From assembly GCA_963281155.1 (NCBI GenBank), contig CAUJLY010000001.1, positions 6,386,001 to 6,450,000 on the forward strand: DNA of 64,000 bases. The letters are read 5' to 3'. How positions within the stretch are numbered: the first letter of the stretch is position 1; each line of letters opens with the position of its first letter. The position numbers were made by a program, and so were the translations under genes. The notes beneath the pieces were generated by a model. It did not search any database. It had not been told where the DNA came from and saw only the letters and a program-made list of their open reading frames with translations. Below are positions 47,301 through 58,309 of the stretch, piece by piece. Source of the stretch: Rhabditophanes sp. KR3021. Taxonomy: Eukaryota; Nematoda; Chromadorea; Rhabditida; Alloionematidae.

Positions 47301-47347
47301 AAGTAAACCGCATATAGAACCGCAGTTAATAGCTTCATTGTCCTCAT
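41358..47347 (-). CDS. Double M1 aminopeptidase, second unit catalytically dead
   Basis: Four exons (46742-47347, 46200-46698, 44778-46127, 41358-44470) join in frame to 1,855 residues, about twice a normal M1 enzyme (~900). Residues 1-22 are a signal peptide. Unit 1 has all M1 marks: GAMEN at ~330, the zinc motif HETAHQFYG split by an intron at ~365, TAWWNDIFLNEGFAEFF with the third zinc ligand Glu, then an ERAP1-like helical domain that continues into exon 4. Unit 2 repeats the fold, but GAMEN reads SAMEN (~1246), HExxH reads AACSFQ (~1280) and NEGFA reads NRGLA, so zinc binding and catalysis must be lost. No C-terminal membrane helix, so it is probably secreted or lumenal. Unit 1 should trim N-terminal residues from peptides; unit 2 may dimerise or bind substrate. 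Intron 3 is long (307 nt). Confidence 0.85.
44539..44757 (+). pseudogene. Coding-like frame inside an aminopeptidase intron, opposite strand
   Basis: The 307-base last intron of the M1 gene holds a plus-strand frame of 72 codons with good protein character (LGLEYAIMFDMRRELTNV, VMYLKHPDIVTRMSELTLEQ) and a TAA stop. It opens with TTG right after an in-frame TAA, with no ATG before residue ~22, so it is probably a fragment of another gene, inserted into the intron, rather than a working gene. The minus strand here is full of stops. Family not recognised. Confidence 0.35.
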
Positions 47348-47727
47348 GCAATGATCAAAATGTCAAATTCTATAGTCTTAATGGACTTGGTAAAATGATA
47401 AGGATACACGAATACATTTTCTGCTTGCATGGGAGGACCAAATTAATGTACTGGCATAATACTAATTGAAGCTAATTATGCTTATCACTGATAACATTTT
47501 GACATGTACTTGAATCAACGATGTAATATTAGATTACACTTTATAATCAATTACCAATAATATAATTTATTTTTAATCTTTTACCTTTTAAAAATGATGA
47601 GGTATCAAAATTTAAATAGTTAACTGAATATTCAAAAAAGAAAAGTAAAATAAACGTAAAAGGAATGAGGAAATAAGGTTTGTCAAGTAACACTTCTTTC
47701 ATCCAACTAACAGCTTGATCTTGATTT
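47348..47727. other. Intergenic region between divergent genes
   Basis: About 380 AT-rich bases between the aminopeptidase start (minus) and the small membrane protein start (plus); presumed shared promoter region. No element recognised. Confidence 0.4.
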
Positions 47728-48225
47728 ATGGAATTAATACACGCAATTGCTCCTTTTACTAAAAATTGGTCTGACTCAGGGTCGCTTATTGCATTTCTTT
47801 TTGGTCTTGGATTTATAATCTTTTTTATGTACGTTTGCTTCTTCATGTGCTGCATAGTAATTTGTACCACGTCGCCAAGTGATGGTGATCTCAGCCAATT
47901 AGGAAAAAAAGCGACTAGAATACCACGACGTCATTCAAACACACTGGTAACAAGAGATATCGCTATTGAAGTTCCTGTTCATTATGATGGCACCACGTCA
48001 ACTCAACCAATCCCATGTAACTCAACAAATCATGCTTATGAAAGCGATAACACAAAGTATATTAACCTTCACACAAACGATGACTACCACTTACATTCTA
48101 GATCTTATGAAGCGCCAGTTCCTTTGTTAGAAAATACTCTACATAGTCCATTCAATGATGTCGTCTACAATTCTCCGGGATCATACGCTCGAACTCTACA
48201 AAATAAAGCACATTCAAAAATTTAG
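47728..48225 (+). CDS. Small single-pass membrane protein
   Basis: Intronless frame of 165 residues. After ~18 residues comes a long hydrophobic segment (SLIAFLFGLGFIIFFMYVCF followed by FMCCIVIC), with Cys on its inner side that could be palmitoylated, then a basic stretch (KKATRIPRRHSN) and ~110 polar residues rich in Asn, Ser, His and Tyr. By the positive-inside rule the C-terminal part is cytoplasmic. It ends SYARTLQNKAHSKI. No family recognised. The overlapping minus-strand frame at 47547-47870 looks less natural. Confidence 0.5.
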   Translation: MELIHAIAPFTKNWSDSGSLIAFLFGLGFIIFFMYVCFFMCCIVICTTSPSDGDLSQLGKKATRIPRRHSNTLVTRDIAIEVPVHYDGTTSTQPIPCNSTNHAYESDNTKYINLHTNDDYHLHSRSYEAPVPLLENTLHSPFNDVVYNSPGSYARTLQNKAHSKI

Positions 48226-48640
48226 ATATATTCCAAAATTTTACGAGAAAAACACCCCATCTATTGATATTTAATTTTGGGTTTTAGGTTATTATATACA
48301 TGCTTTAAACAACCAACTTATGTGTATTCAATCACCTAATAAAATTTGTTTTCCTAACTGCTGTTGCATTCATATAACGTCCTATTCAAATTATTGACAA
48401 TGTTCTATTCAAAATAACGTTTTATGTAGACAAAAACCTTCAATTAAAATTTGCATCTATTTTCATTAGATAAGACACGTATCATAAAAGTAAATAAAGT
48501 ACAATATGAATAGCTCACAAAAAGTGCTAAGATAGTTAAAATAATAAAGAGATTATAATTTGTTTAATAATAGTCATACTTTATTTATTTTACTTTTTAA
48601 GTACGAATAAAATGTTAAAAAGTAGATATGAAGGAATATT
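48226..48640. other. Intergenic region between convergent genes
   Basis: About 415 bases of AT-rich 3' flanking sequence. No gene or repeat seen. Confidence 0.4.
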
Positions 48641-48967
48641 TTATTGAGCCTTTACCTTCAAGATAACTTCTCCTTCTTGAGCACCACTAGCAAAAGGAGC
48701 TTTTGGCTCGGTTTCTTCAGCAGGAACGGTGGCGTATTGAACTACAATCTTGTCTTCCTTTGGAGGTCCAGCCAATCTTTCGATGATAAATTGAATGGCA
48801 GCGCTAGCTTCAATAAAACCGAAGACGGGTTTGACGCGATAACATTCATTGCTGGATGTTTTGACTTTGAAGGCAAGACGGTTGGTAGTGGTGTTTGAAA
48901 TGTTGTGAATACTCTTTCCTCCAGCAGCTGGGAAGTTTCCAATGGCAGGTTCAATATTAAGGGACAT
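48641..48967 (-). CDS. SSP-type major sperm protein domain protein
   Basis: 108 residues from the ATG at 48967, an MSP-fold protein of the small sperm-specific (SSP) group rather than MSP itself. Signatures: MSLNIEPAIGNFPAAGGKSI at the start (C. elegans SSPs begin alike, with PAAGGKS), LAFKVKTSSNECYRVKPVFG (the MSP 'Y.V.P..G' strand), and AGPPKEDKIVVQYA. Such proteins are sperm-enriched; MSP itself polymerises to drive sperm crawling, while SSP roles are less clear. The frame extends 45 codons upstream, but those residues are not MSP-like and a TTTCAG acceptor lies ~50 bases before the ATG, so the short start is preferred. A poly(A)-type AATAAA overlaps the stop. Typical length. Confidence 0.9.
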   Translation of the reverse strand: MSLNIEPAIGNFPAAGGKSIHNISNTTTNRLAFKVKTSSNECYRVKPVFGFIEASAAIQFIIERLAGPPKEDKIVVQYATVPAEETEPKAPFASGAQEGEVILKVKAQ

Positions 48968-49113
48968 TTTGAAGGAGGTTGGTGAGTGTTTGTGGTGAAG
49001 GAGAAGTCGGGACGGATCTGAAATCTTTTGGGCTTTTTCGAGTTTTTTAAAGACGTGTAATTTGGATAGTAATTTGTTTAATATTCTAAATTCGTCTAAC
49101 ATTCAATTTTCAT

Positions 49114-49723
49114 ATGTCCAACGTTGAAAATGAACACAAATTCAAGCGAATTATAGTAAGTTAAATTGAATTAAAGAACATTTCATTTGCAAAATAAATG
49201 CTTAAAAATAAGCTAATTTAAAATCACAACCAAATTTAATAACTCACCCAAAGTTTATTTAAGTCCTAACATAATGGTGACTTAAAATTTGAACAAGATG
49301 AACACATTTTCTCACTCAGACTTTATTAAAAAGAAACTGTAGGGGAAATTCAATTTTCTCAGAAGTTCTCACAAGCAGTTTCAGTTAAAGATACTCTTGA
49401 GGATATGGAAATAGATGATGATAGTCCAGTTGATGGTAAGTTTCATAAATTAAAATAAATGTATTTAACATTACGTGACTAAAAAGTACGCCTAAATATT
49501 TGTCACCAAGCTTGATAACATTTGAAAAGGTTTAGTTTTATCTAGACTTTAAAATGGTCCTTTGAGGGATAACTGCAAATTTGTATGTGTATGACAATTA
49601 TAATATTTATTATTTTCAAAGCAACAATCGTCTGTGGACAATTCAACGGATGATGAAGACGTCGGTATTGACATGGAAGTATCTGATGAATATTGCGTCT
49701 TTTTTGCACGTAGAATAAGTTAA
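49114..49723 (+). CDS. Candidate small acidic protein, exon structure unsure
   Basis: Three short protein-like pieces in order: ATG at 49114 (SNVENEHKFKRII, donor GTAAGT at 49156), 49363-49435 (KFSQAVSVKDTLEDMEIDDD, donor GTAAGT) after TTTCTCAG, and ~49621-49723 (SVDNSTDDEDVGIDMEV then SDEYCVFFARRIS, stop TAA). The first two join in frame; the phase of the third does not fit with the acceptors I can see, so an exon border is wrong or a further small exon is missing. Acidic, no signal peptide, probably intracellular. Not recognised. It starts only ~145 bases from the SSP gene start, divergently. Confidence 0.35.
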
Positions 49724-49869
49724 AGGAAATAATATTATTTAATCGTATAGAATCTTTATTGTATAACGTGAGAACAAAAGCTGCAAATAGTTCGTCTATG
49801 CTGATCGGTTGAATATAAGTGTTTTGACAATAACCAATGTGTATCAGTCCCAGTTGCTGCGTGCCTGCA

Positions 49870-51100
49870 TTATACGCATACGAATTCATTGTTTTTCCCA
49901 GAAGGAGTGAACCCTGTACAGCACGATGTTGGTCTTGGATATTTACAAATAGCTGAATTGCAATATTGCTTTTGATATTGGTTTCCGGCACATTTACATG
50001 TATCTATTATTTTATCGCATACTCTGAAACGTTGTTGGGTTCCGCACATTCCGCAACTATCAGTACAGGTAGACCAATCCATCCATGTCTCCCATGCGGT
50101 GCCAGCACATGCAGGATCTGGACTAGTTGTCACTCCTCCAGCAGTAGTGGTAAGTATTGCTCCTAGAGTTGTAGTTATTACTGGAGCTAATGTTGGGCCT
50201 ATGGTACTTGTTGTTGGAGCAGCAGTAGAAAGAAGTGTTGTTGTTCGGGTAATTGTTGTGGTAGTTGGAATCATTGTTGTAGTTTGGACAGGGGAAATTG
50301 TAGATGTTATAGGAGGAATTGTTTGTGGAATTATAGTGGCCGTGGTCGGACTTCTCGTCGTTGTTGGTACCAGTGTGGAGGTTGTCGTCGGTACCAGTGT
50401 GGAGGTTGTCGTCGGTGCCAGAGTCGAAGTTGTTGTCGGTGCCAGAGTGGAGGTTGTTGTCGGTGCCAGAGTCGAAGTTGTCGATGCCAAAGTGGAAGTT
50501 GTTGGTGCCAGAGTCGTGGAGGTTGTTGGTGCCAGAGTCGTGGAGGTTATCGTAGGTGCTGTAGGTGTTGTATTTGGAGCTGAAGTTGTGGTCGCCAAAA
50601 TGGTGGTTGTTGAAGAAGCAATAGTTGTCGTTGTAGTCTGAGTACTTGTGACAGGAGCTGACGTTGTCGTCGTTAACGCTTAAAAAGAGAATTTAAAAGT
50701 AATGATAATAGTTAACTCACTGGCTATTGTAGTTGTCGCAATTGTACATTCTTGTGTTTGAGCATAATTACCTTCACATGTAAAAGTGGTATTTAATTGA
50801 CATCCATTTGGAACTGCGTTACATGTTCTCATTCGATGGCTTATCATTAATCCTGGAATTTGAAGGAGTGACCCACACTAAAGAAAGGATTAACTATGTA
50901 ATACAGAAATATAGACTTACTTGTGTCCAGGACGACCATTCATTCCATTCGCCGACTGCCTGGCAAACAGTCTGACCTTTGACAATATTTGCGTTTAATA
51001 TTATTAGAAAGACACAAAATTTATACTTTAGAAAACTTTTAAGTGAAAATTCATATAAATAATGGAAATAGGGCCATTTCCGCCGCATAATATAAAACAA
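49870..51100 (-). CDS. Secreted protein with two TSP1-like domains and a Thr-rich mucin stalk
   Basis: Three exons (~50921-51100, 50721-50877, 49870-50678) join to about 381 residues. The first ATG in frame is at 51088. A signal peptide (FLKYKFCVFLIILNANIVKG) precedes a TSP1-like module split by the first intron (VGEWNEWSSWTQ / CGSLL..MRTCNAVPNGCQL..CEGNYAQTQECT). Next is a ~160-residue Thr/Ser/Pro/Ala stalk with TTTSTLAP octapeptide repeats, then a second TSP1-like module (WETWMDWSTCTDSCGMCGTQ, RFRVCD, QKQYCNSAIC) and a Cys-containing tail (TSCCTGF). No membrane anchor, so secreted or matrix. TSP1 modules bind glycans and matrix proteins; the W-x-x-W motifs could carry C-mannose. Similar mucin/TSP1 mixes occur in nematode cuticle and eggshell proteins. 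Confidence 0.75.
50364..50560 (-). repeat. 24-bp coding minisatellite in the mucin stalk
   Basis: About eight imperfect copies of a 24-base unit (plus strand GGTGCCAGAGTGGAGGTTGT.., with GGTACCAGTGTGG variants) encode TTTSTLAP/TTTSTLVP on the minus strand. Unit length is a multiple of three, so copy number can vary without frame damage. It leaves long empty open frames on the plus strand. Confidence 0.85.
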
Positions 51101-52061
51101 TATTCAGAAGGATTGATATCCAAAACTGACAAATAAAAGGAGTAATGCTCACAAATGTGTGTATCAATATTGCTCGTTCGAACGATAAATGAGTTAATCG
51201 AAAATATTTTAATGATGAGTTATGTAAAAGTGTATAACATATCACACTTTTAAAATATTGATATACTTTATCCCTTTTGTACCTTTTTATTAACTATCAA
51301 CTTGTTTCGTATAGAAAAGATTATCAGATTTAAAATAATAGTTATACCGATTCCTCAAAAATGAGTTATTTTTGGTTTGAAAGATCGAATTGTGAACAAT
51401 TTTAACCAATTCTGCAACATTTAAACTAATCTTTTTTGTGTTCACAACAATAACCATGCTACCAATTAAATGCAATCAAAAATAAACTACAACATTCTTA
51501 TCTCAAAAATGTGATTAAAGGAATAAAAATTGGTTGAGATGTTTTTTATAAATGTGATTTTTAAAAATGAAAAAGAACAAACAGTTTAAAATCTTCAAAC
51601 TACCTATTGCTTTTAACTTGTCTTCTGGTGTGTAAGGTGATTAATTATTTTAGCGGTGAAAAAATAATCTACATTTTTGTTCTTCAACGTGCTCAAAATT
51701 TATTATCTGTCAGAAATTGCTTTATCATTTACACTTCATAAAAAGTCAGGTTCTTATCTCTTAACGAAGCCAGTAGCAATAGGCACTAAATTAATTATAT
51801 CGACTATTTGATAAAACATATCAAAATTATTCTTTGTTATTATTAAGCTTCTTAAAATTGTGGTATCAGCACATTACACCGGATTACATATTTAAGTAGT
51901 ACCTACTATATTCTAATTGTGTATTTTTGGTCATTAAGGATAGCTCAAATATCAGGTAATTATTTTACTGTACAATTGGAGAGATATACATAGACAATTA
52001 AGCTTTTTGCATCTTTGATCAATCCACTTTATTATAGATTGTAAAGGCTGATGCAATTATA
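51101..52061. other. Intergenic region between divergent genes
   Basis: About 960 AT-rich bases between the TSP1 gene and the phosphodiesterase gene. Small minus-strand frames (51051-51245, 51290-51475) look like chance. No RNA gene or repeat seen. Confidence 0.4.
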
Positions 52062-53465
52062 ATGAAATACCACAATTTTCTTTTGTTATTTATCGCTTCA
52101 GCATCAACAAATGCTAAATTAATTCTTCAGCTAACAGATTTTCATTATGACGCTGATTACTCTATGAATGGAGACACCACCAAACTATGCCATATTTCAA
52201 ACAAAGTGTCCGCCGTTCATTTAGGAAAATTTGGAGATTATATGTGCGATTCACCATATTCTTTAGTAAAAAACGCAGTTCAAAATGCTGCTAAAACAAT
52301 TCCGAATCCTGATTACATTTTCTGGACTGGGGATAATGTGCCGCACATTGACGATTACGATTTTAATTATGTTATTAATTCAATCAATGTCACAACAACT
52401 GAAATAAGGAGAGCTTTTCCATTTACAGAGAAAATACTGCCACTTTTTGGCAATCATGATTACGCACCTAGCAATGCTTTTCCAGACAAAAATAATACGA
52501 TCTATTCGAGTGTTTATGGAATTTGGAAAGATTGGATTGGCCTTGACAATGAAGATACGTTTTTAAGGGGAGGATATTACAAAATAGTGATTGATGACAA
52601 TACAACTGTCCTTGGATTAAATACAAATTTATACTACCAATTCAACACTGCCAAAATGGATGATGTAGTTGATCCAGCAGGGCAATTTAAATTTATGGAA
52701 GATGAATTCATAAAAGCTAGAAACAGCCACAAATTTGTTCATGTACTAGCTCATATTCCCCCTGGAGCTTTTGAAAGGACCCCGAATTTTACTTGGATGA
52801 CTCCTGATTACAATCAGCACTTTATTGATATCACTGTCAAGTACAGTGATGTAATTAAATGGATGATTTTTGGTATGAATCATTCAGTACATCTCTCTGC
52901 TAATTTATTCTTTTAAGGCCATCACCACACAGACACTTTTAGACTTCTAAAAGATGCTAACGGTATAACCAGGCAGGCAATGTTTATGGCCCCGGCAGTC
53001 ACGCCGTGGTTCAGTGACCTTGCTGGAGCCGGAAGTAACAATCCAGCTTTCCGTGTCTTCAATGCTTCTGAATCCTGGGAAATAAATGACATTGAAACTT
53101 ATTCTGTCAATCTAGAGGAATTGAATAAAAATAAAGAAACTGCATGGAGTCTTGAGTATTCATTCGTTAAGGACTACAATTTACCAAGCCCAATAACAAT
53201 AAAAAGTGTAAATGATTTGTATGAAAAAATTAAATCCAACGATGATTTCTTTAAAAAATATTTGGAATACAATTCGGTTGGATGGAATGTAACCACTCCC
53301 AAACCTTCTTTCAGATGTGGGCAATTATGTTCTATAGAGTTTGCTGATTACGACAGATACTACAAGTGCCTAAGTAACAAAGAATGCATAGACAAAAGTA
53401 GTTCAAATATTCTGCAAATAGACCTATTACTTTCCATTTTGTCCATACTTTATTTGGTTGTGTAA
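52062..53465 (+). CDS. Acid sphingomyelinase-like phosphodiesterase (SMPDL3 type)
   Basis: Two exons (52062-52872, 52918-53465; 45-nt intron ending TTTTAAG) give 452 residues. After a signal peptide comes a calcineurin-like metallophosphatase fold with every metal-binding motif: LTDFHYD, WTGDN, FGNHD, a His in VLAHIPPG and GHHHTD (the last made by the splice). No saposin B domain precedes it, which separates SMPDL3 from true acid sphingomyelinase. SMPDL3 enzymes hydrolyse nucleotide or phospholipid phosphodiesters outside the cell or in lysosomes. The C-terminal Cys-rich region is present (FRCGQLCSIEF, YYKCLSNKECID), followed by Ser-Ser-Ser-Asn and a hydrophobic end (LLLSILSILYLVV), a likely GPI-anchor signal. 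Several N-glycosylation sites. Should be active. Confidence 0.88.
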
Positions 53466-56400
53466 TTTGTTGTTAATAAAAGCATTGTAAAAATAGTTTC
53501 ATAATAAACATTTCCAAATCTTATGTTGTTTTTGTTATAGATTAAATTTTTGTTATTTGAGACGAATATCAATTCCAAGCATAATCAAGGATTACATAAA
53601 AAATATTTATTCATAATGATGTATTTGGCATTATTTTTGAAGAGTCATCACAACTGTTAAATTGTGCTTCCTTCTACCGAGTGTTATGTTTGGGTATAAA
53701 GATATCGTCTATTCACATTTATTTTTATCAATTCTTTATAAACTCAAATCAAGTTCTCTTAACAATCAAGGGTAATGAACATTGATAAAAGTGAGTAAAA
53801 TGTTTGACGATCAAGCAATTTATTAATACAATTCAACTAGTTTTACCAAAATAATTTGGTTTATATTTCCTTTCTTACTGATACTCGGCTCATATTAAAT
53901 ATAATAAATTGTCCTAATTCTAAAAGCTTAAAGATGTTGTTCAGTACCAATTAAAAATTTATAAATAGATAAAAAGTTTATCAGAAACGAAGTGTTTTAA
54001 CTACGTATTTCCTGGCGTTACTTCCTTCTTGGCGTATAAATCTAATTATGCCTAGAATCATTTATCTTTCTTATCTATTCCAACGCATTTCTCTTAATAT
54101 TGAGGAATTGGCCATAAACGATGTAAATAAATAATTTTTGCAAATAACTTTAAGTGTTCATTGTTTATTCAAACTATATTTTAAAACTTTAAGTCCCAAT
54201 TTAACATTCTAAGTTATCAAATAAATAAATATATAGGGTATTTAAATAAATACATGCACTTTAAATTCCTTTGTTCTTAGTAAACAATGTATTAAATAAT
54301 ATTATGTCCAGAGCTATTAACTAATTTATTGTATTAGTACTAATAGTACATAAGCAAATTCACTTATTTTTAGTGAGTATTATTGTAATTTATATTGTTC
54401 TAAATATGTATTATTAATTATTAAATAAAATGAATCCCTTGAGTTACTATGAGCTGAGCAAATTATATCTGCTACGAGGTTATTAAAATATAATTGCAAT
54501 AATTTTAAATTATTTGGCAATAACAACTGTAAGCTTGTTGAATATATGTACGCGTGTATCATGTTTAAATCATGCGATAATAGTGAATTTTTAACTATTA
54601 CAAAGTTTTACATTTTAAAAAAAGCTTGTTTTATCCCCTGAAAACATGATTACATTATATATTTGCAATGATTTGGTTAAGGAAGAGATTATCTATATTT
54701 TTAATACCTTTAATCAAATATTAATGTTTGTTACGTCAAAAACAGCTTATTCTCACTACTTAATCATTTATTGGGGATTATTTTTTAAGAGCCACTTTCC
54801 CTCATTTATTCATCAATGAAAGGTGTATATTTAGAATAATTAATGCAATTTCATGCTGAAAAAACAAAAAGACCTTACCCCAGCTTTATACCAAAGACAT
54901 ACTAAATAATTCAAATTTGTTTACGTTTTTAAACACAAAAATATACTTAGTTGCCTATTTGTATTCATAGATTTGATTGTTTGTTGCCAACATTGCTACA
55001 TTTATTTTTCCGATTTGTTCTGGTATGAATTGTATGCATTTGTCTAGTTAAAAAAGGTGCTAACAAACAAGGAATTTAATTTTGAATAAATACTCCCCGC
55101 AAAGTCCGTTTTGTTTTTACAAACCTTGAATGATTAATTTTATTAGTATTACAAAAAACATTCGGAAGCCACATAACAATAAAATTACATTTATATTTCA
55201 AACCGAAATGTTAAGACTTTTATCATCGTACTGCTATTCTGTTATGTATTTGAGGAAATGTGCGTTTAATCTATGTATCATTTTTGAATCTGTCATTAAA
55301 ATTGTTTTCTGACCATTTACTATAAAATGGAAGATTTATTATTGTATATTCCAATATTTACTACTTCCTTTTAATTTTGTGGAATTGTAATTTTTTAAAG
55401 AATTTAATAGCTCCTCATAAATAAGCAATCCTTTTTAATAAAAGACTGAATCAAAGAGTAAGGAAAAACATCTTTGTCTGTTTACAACACGTCTTCCAAA
55501 GAACATTAAAGATTATAAGAAAACAAGGAAAAGGTCTCGTTGTTTCTTAGTTGGTTAATGATCGAAAAATATCATTGAATCAAGATAATTTGCTTCCCGT
55601 ACAAACAAGTGTTACTGATATATGATTACTAAGCTGAAGGTTATGTTTCCTCATGTTCATTTCTCGAATTAAAGTGTTAAGTCTTCTATACAACATTAAA
55701 CCTACTATAATAGCTATTATTAAATCAGCCCTGATAGTTACTACTAAATCTACTCTAATATTTATTATTATTACAATTCATCATACAATATGCTAATAAG
55801 TAAGTTAACCTTCTGAAGGAGTATGCATAAATGTTTGTGTATACAAATAATATAGAATAAAAGATCAAACGATTATGTTGTTTAGTGAATTTATTTATTG
55901 TCTATGAATAGGACCGAATAAGTCTGTATAATTGAAACTCCCATTGAAGCAATCATTTATTTAAACTAGATTGATGGCATCCAGTCATTCATTTTAAGGC
56001 TGTGTTTCATTTAAATTTTTTCTGCATTTAGTTGAGCTTTTTACACTCCTTTGAACATTTTTCACCACCTCTCAACCTGTTTTTTAAAAATGCTTTAAAC
56101 TTCAATTCTTTAGTGTAATTCTATTGAATACCAGCCCATGATCTTTAATTAATTAATTTCGATGAGCGTGTCCGTTGTTTATATAAGTTTCAAAAAGTTT
56201 CAGTTCTTTATCACATTTAAGTGACCTTGTAAAAAATTGTGTTTAAATATAGTATTTTTCTATTTATTGTGTCAGAGAAAAGTTATTTTAAATAATTCAA
56301 CGTTGTTTGTTGATTGCCGTGATCGGTCTCATAATAATTATTTGATATTTTTCACATAAAATAACATGTACCTAGCAATGTTAATTCTTTTTTTACAACA

Positions 56401-56701
56401 ATTAAATATTAAACAACAAGTATCACCTGGTTGATGCATAAAACTTTCCATTTAACAGACTAGCATTGCGCAACCGTTGCCTAAATATATCAAATATATG
56501 TGTATATAATTTAAAAGATATATATGTGATGATGTTTAAATCACCATTTATGTGCTCAACTATTTGTTTATCATAGGTAACATAGATACAGCTTTTTCGA
56601 GGTCGTTTTATCTAGGCAAAGTTCACTCTCTTTTTTACTTTATACCCCAAGGACATTCGACAAAGTTAGCAACAGCTTTTCTTGTGATTTGCTTAATACA
56701 T
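53466..56701. other. 3.2 kb gene-poor AT-rich region
   Basis: After the phosphodiesterase polyadenylation signal (~53475) there is no convincing exon for 3.2 kb. Runs of A/T and short words dominate; small frames (54380-54562, 55130-55312) look like chance. No tandem array or inverted repeat was recognised by eye. Confidence 0.4.
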
Positions 56702-57587
56702 ATGTCTATCTTTTTAGTTACGATTTATTGGTTAAATATTTATTTGCTAATAATTAGTATCCTAATAATTACAATTACGGCACAATTAACAACCACTACT
56801 GAAGGTTCCTGGAAAATCGTTAAAGATATCCGAATAGTGCAACAACGTAAACTGCTACCAAATAAAAGTTCAATGTCTATTCCCTGTCCATGGTGTAACC
56901 GTGAAAGTGCCACTCCCAGCCAAAATATATTTTTTGATTCAGCAGCAATTGCGGGCGCTTCTTCTGGCATAAGCACTGTGATCTCTAATAACAATAATCA
57001 GCCTTCGTCGAGTGACACGGTCGGGCCAGCCGGCAGTAATCAGTGGCACAATTATCCAAATTACAAGCCGATTTCTTGGGATCGCTATGTGAGTGAGATA
57101 AATGAAAGTAAGTATCGATAACATTTTGGCTTTGCCTCTTATTAATCCTACTAATTGTGCAGAGCCCTCAAATGTAAGTAGCGGAGTTGCTGCCAGTATT
57201 ACTATATTTGTATTTTTCGCTGTATTCATTCTAACATTCGGATGTAGACTTTATTCATCACGAATCGAAGAATCTCAGCAGCAGCAGGCCAATGCCACCA
57301 GAACTTCAATTGGATCCACTAGTGGATTAGCACCATTTGAACAAGCTTGGATTCATCCAGATAAGAGGGAACTTCCTCCGTGTTATGAAGTCGCTATCAC
57401 CATGCCCACGCAAATTCCTCATTTGGAAACATCAAATAGCAATTGTGATGCAATAAATTGTGCAGCTGATCGAGATGCATTAGCGTTAAGGTTGACGTAT
57501 AGTTTAGGGCGACCTCCGCCAGCATCACCGACAGGATCAAATTCTGATCTATCAAACAACTCTACTAACAACAACAATAGTCAATAA
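56702..57587 (+). CDS. Type I membrane protein with a cytoplasmic PPxY motif
   Basis: Two exons (56702-57107, 57163-57587) give 276 residues. The ATG at 56702 begins a signal peptide (IFLVTIYWLNIYLLIISILI); the frame is open further upstream but that part is not signal-like. The short ectodomain (~100 residues) has a CPWC pair and Ser/Asn-rich sequence. A transmembrane helix (ASITIFVFFAVFILTFGCRLY) precedes a tail of ~115 residues containing KRELPPCYEVAI, a PPxY motif of the kind bound by WW domains of Nedd4-type ubiquitin ligases, and a Pro/Ser/Asn-rich end. The layout (signal peptide, short Cys ectodomain, helix, PPxY tail) resembles WBP1/VOPP1/shisa-like adaptors; exact family unclear. Confidence 0.6.
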
Positions 57588-57929
57588 TTGTCAAAATCGT
57601 ATTGAATAGTAAACATGCTCAACTTAAAAGACATTAAAGCGTGTTTGTAACCATTCCAAATGCTGACGACTAATGTGCTTAATCAAAAACGGTTTTTGTT
57701 GTCTATTTTATTGAAATATTACGCCTTTCGTCTTTGTTGTATTCATTCTAGGAAAATCATTACTCTCGGGTATAAATTGTCATGGACTATTTCATTAATA
57801 AATTTTTGGTTTCCACAACTTAAATCTTATTATTTTGTATCAAATTGCATTAGGCTGTGAAGTTTTTTTTATTTTTTTTGACAACAGCTTTGTGATCAGT
57901 TACCCCAGTCTGTTGATGATATCAAGGTA

Positions 57930-58240
57930 GCTTCACTGCTGCCTTTTACCGTCATCTCCCGGTTACGTGCATTTTTAATTTTTCCCCATAGTTCTTAGCC
58001 GATGCGTTTAGCTTATTTTGCTTTTTCATAGTTTTTCAACTTTAGTCTAATCTTCCTTAGGCTCCAATTTAGCTGCGTTTGCTACGACTATACTTTTTTA
58101 GCCTGATATACTTTCTTTGTTATTTTGATAGTAAGCACCATCCACAATTATTCGAGTATACAACCTTTTCAAACCCTTATTCTGACCTTCAGTTAACTCG
58201 ACGTCTGAATCCAACGCATCAGTTTCCTTCCGCGTGCTGT
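57930..58240 (-). pseudogene. Decayed fragment of an unidentified gene
   Basis: Minus-strand translation in one frame reads ETDALDSDVELTEGQNKGLK, RLYTRIIVDGAYYQNNKESI, a stop, then SIVVANAAKLEPKED, a stop, TKVEKL and more stops. The peptide character is strong but there are at least three in-frame stops in 300 bases and no splice sites to remove them. Family not recognised. Confidence 0.35.
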
Positions 58241-58309
58241 TATTTCATGACTTCTTAGTTTAACCTGGCTTCTTATCATAATTGTATGAATGAGTTGTCA
58301 ACTACAAAC

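Noticed and set aside
47547..47870. 107-codon minus-strand frame with a hydrophobic stretch
   Set aside because: Overlaps the plus-strand membrane protein, whose layout is more natural; this frame has poor codon character at both ends.
50099..50641. Three plus-strand open frames with Val- or Cys-rich repeats
   Set aside because: Antisense of the Thr-rich stalk minisatellite of the TSP1 gene; no start context, no natural composition.
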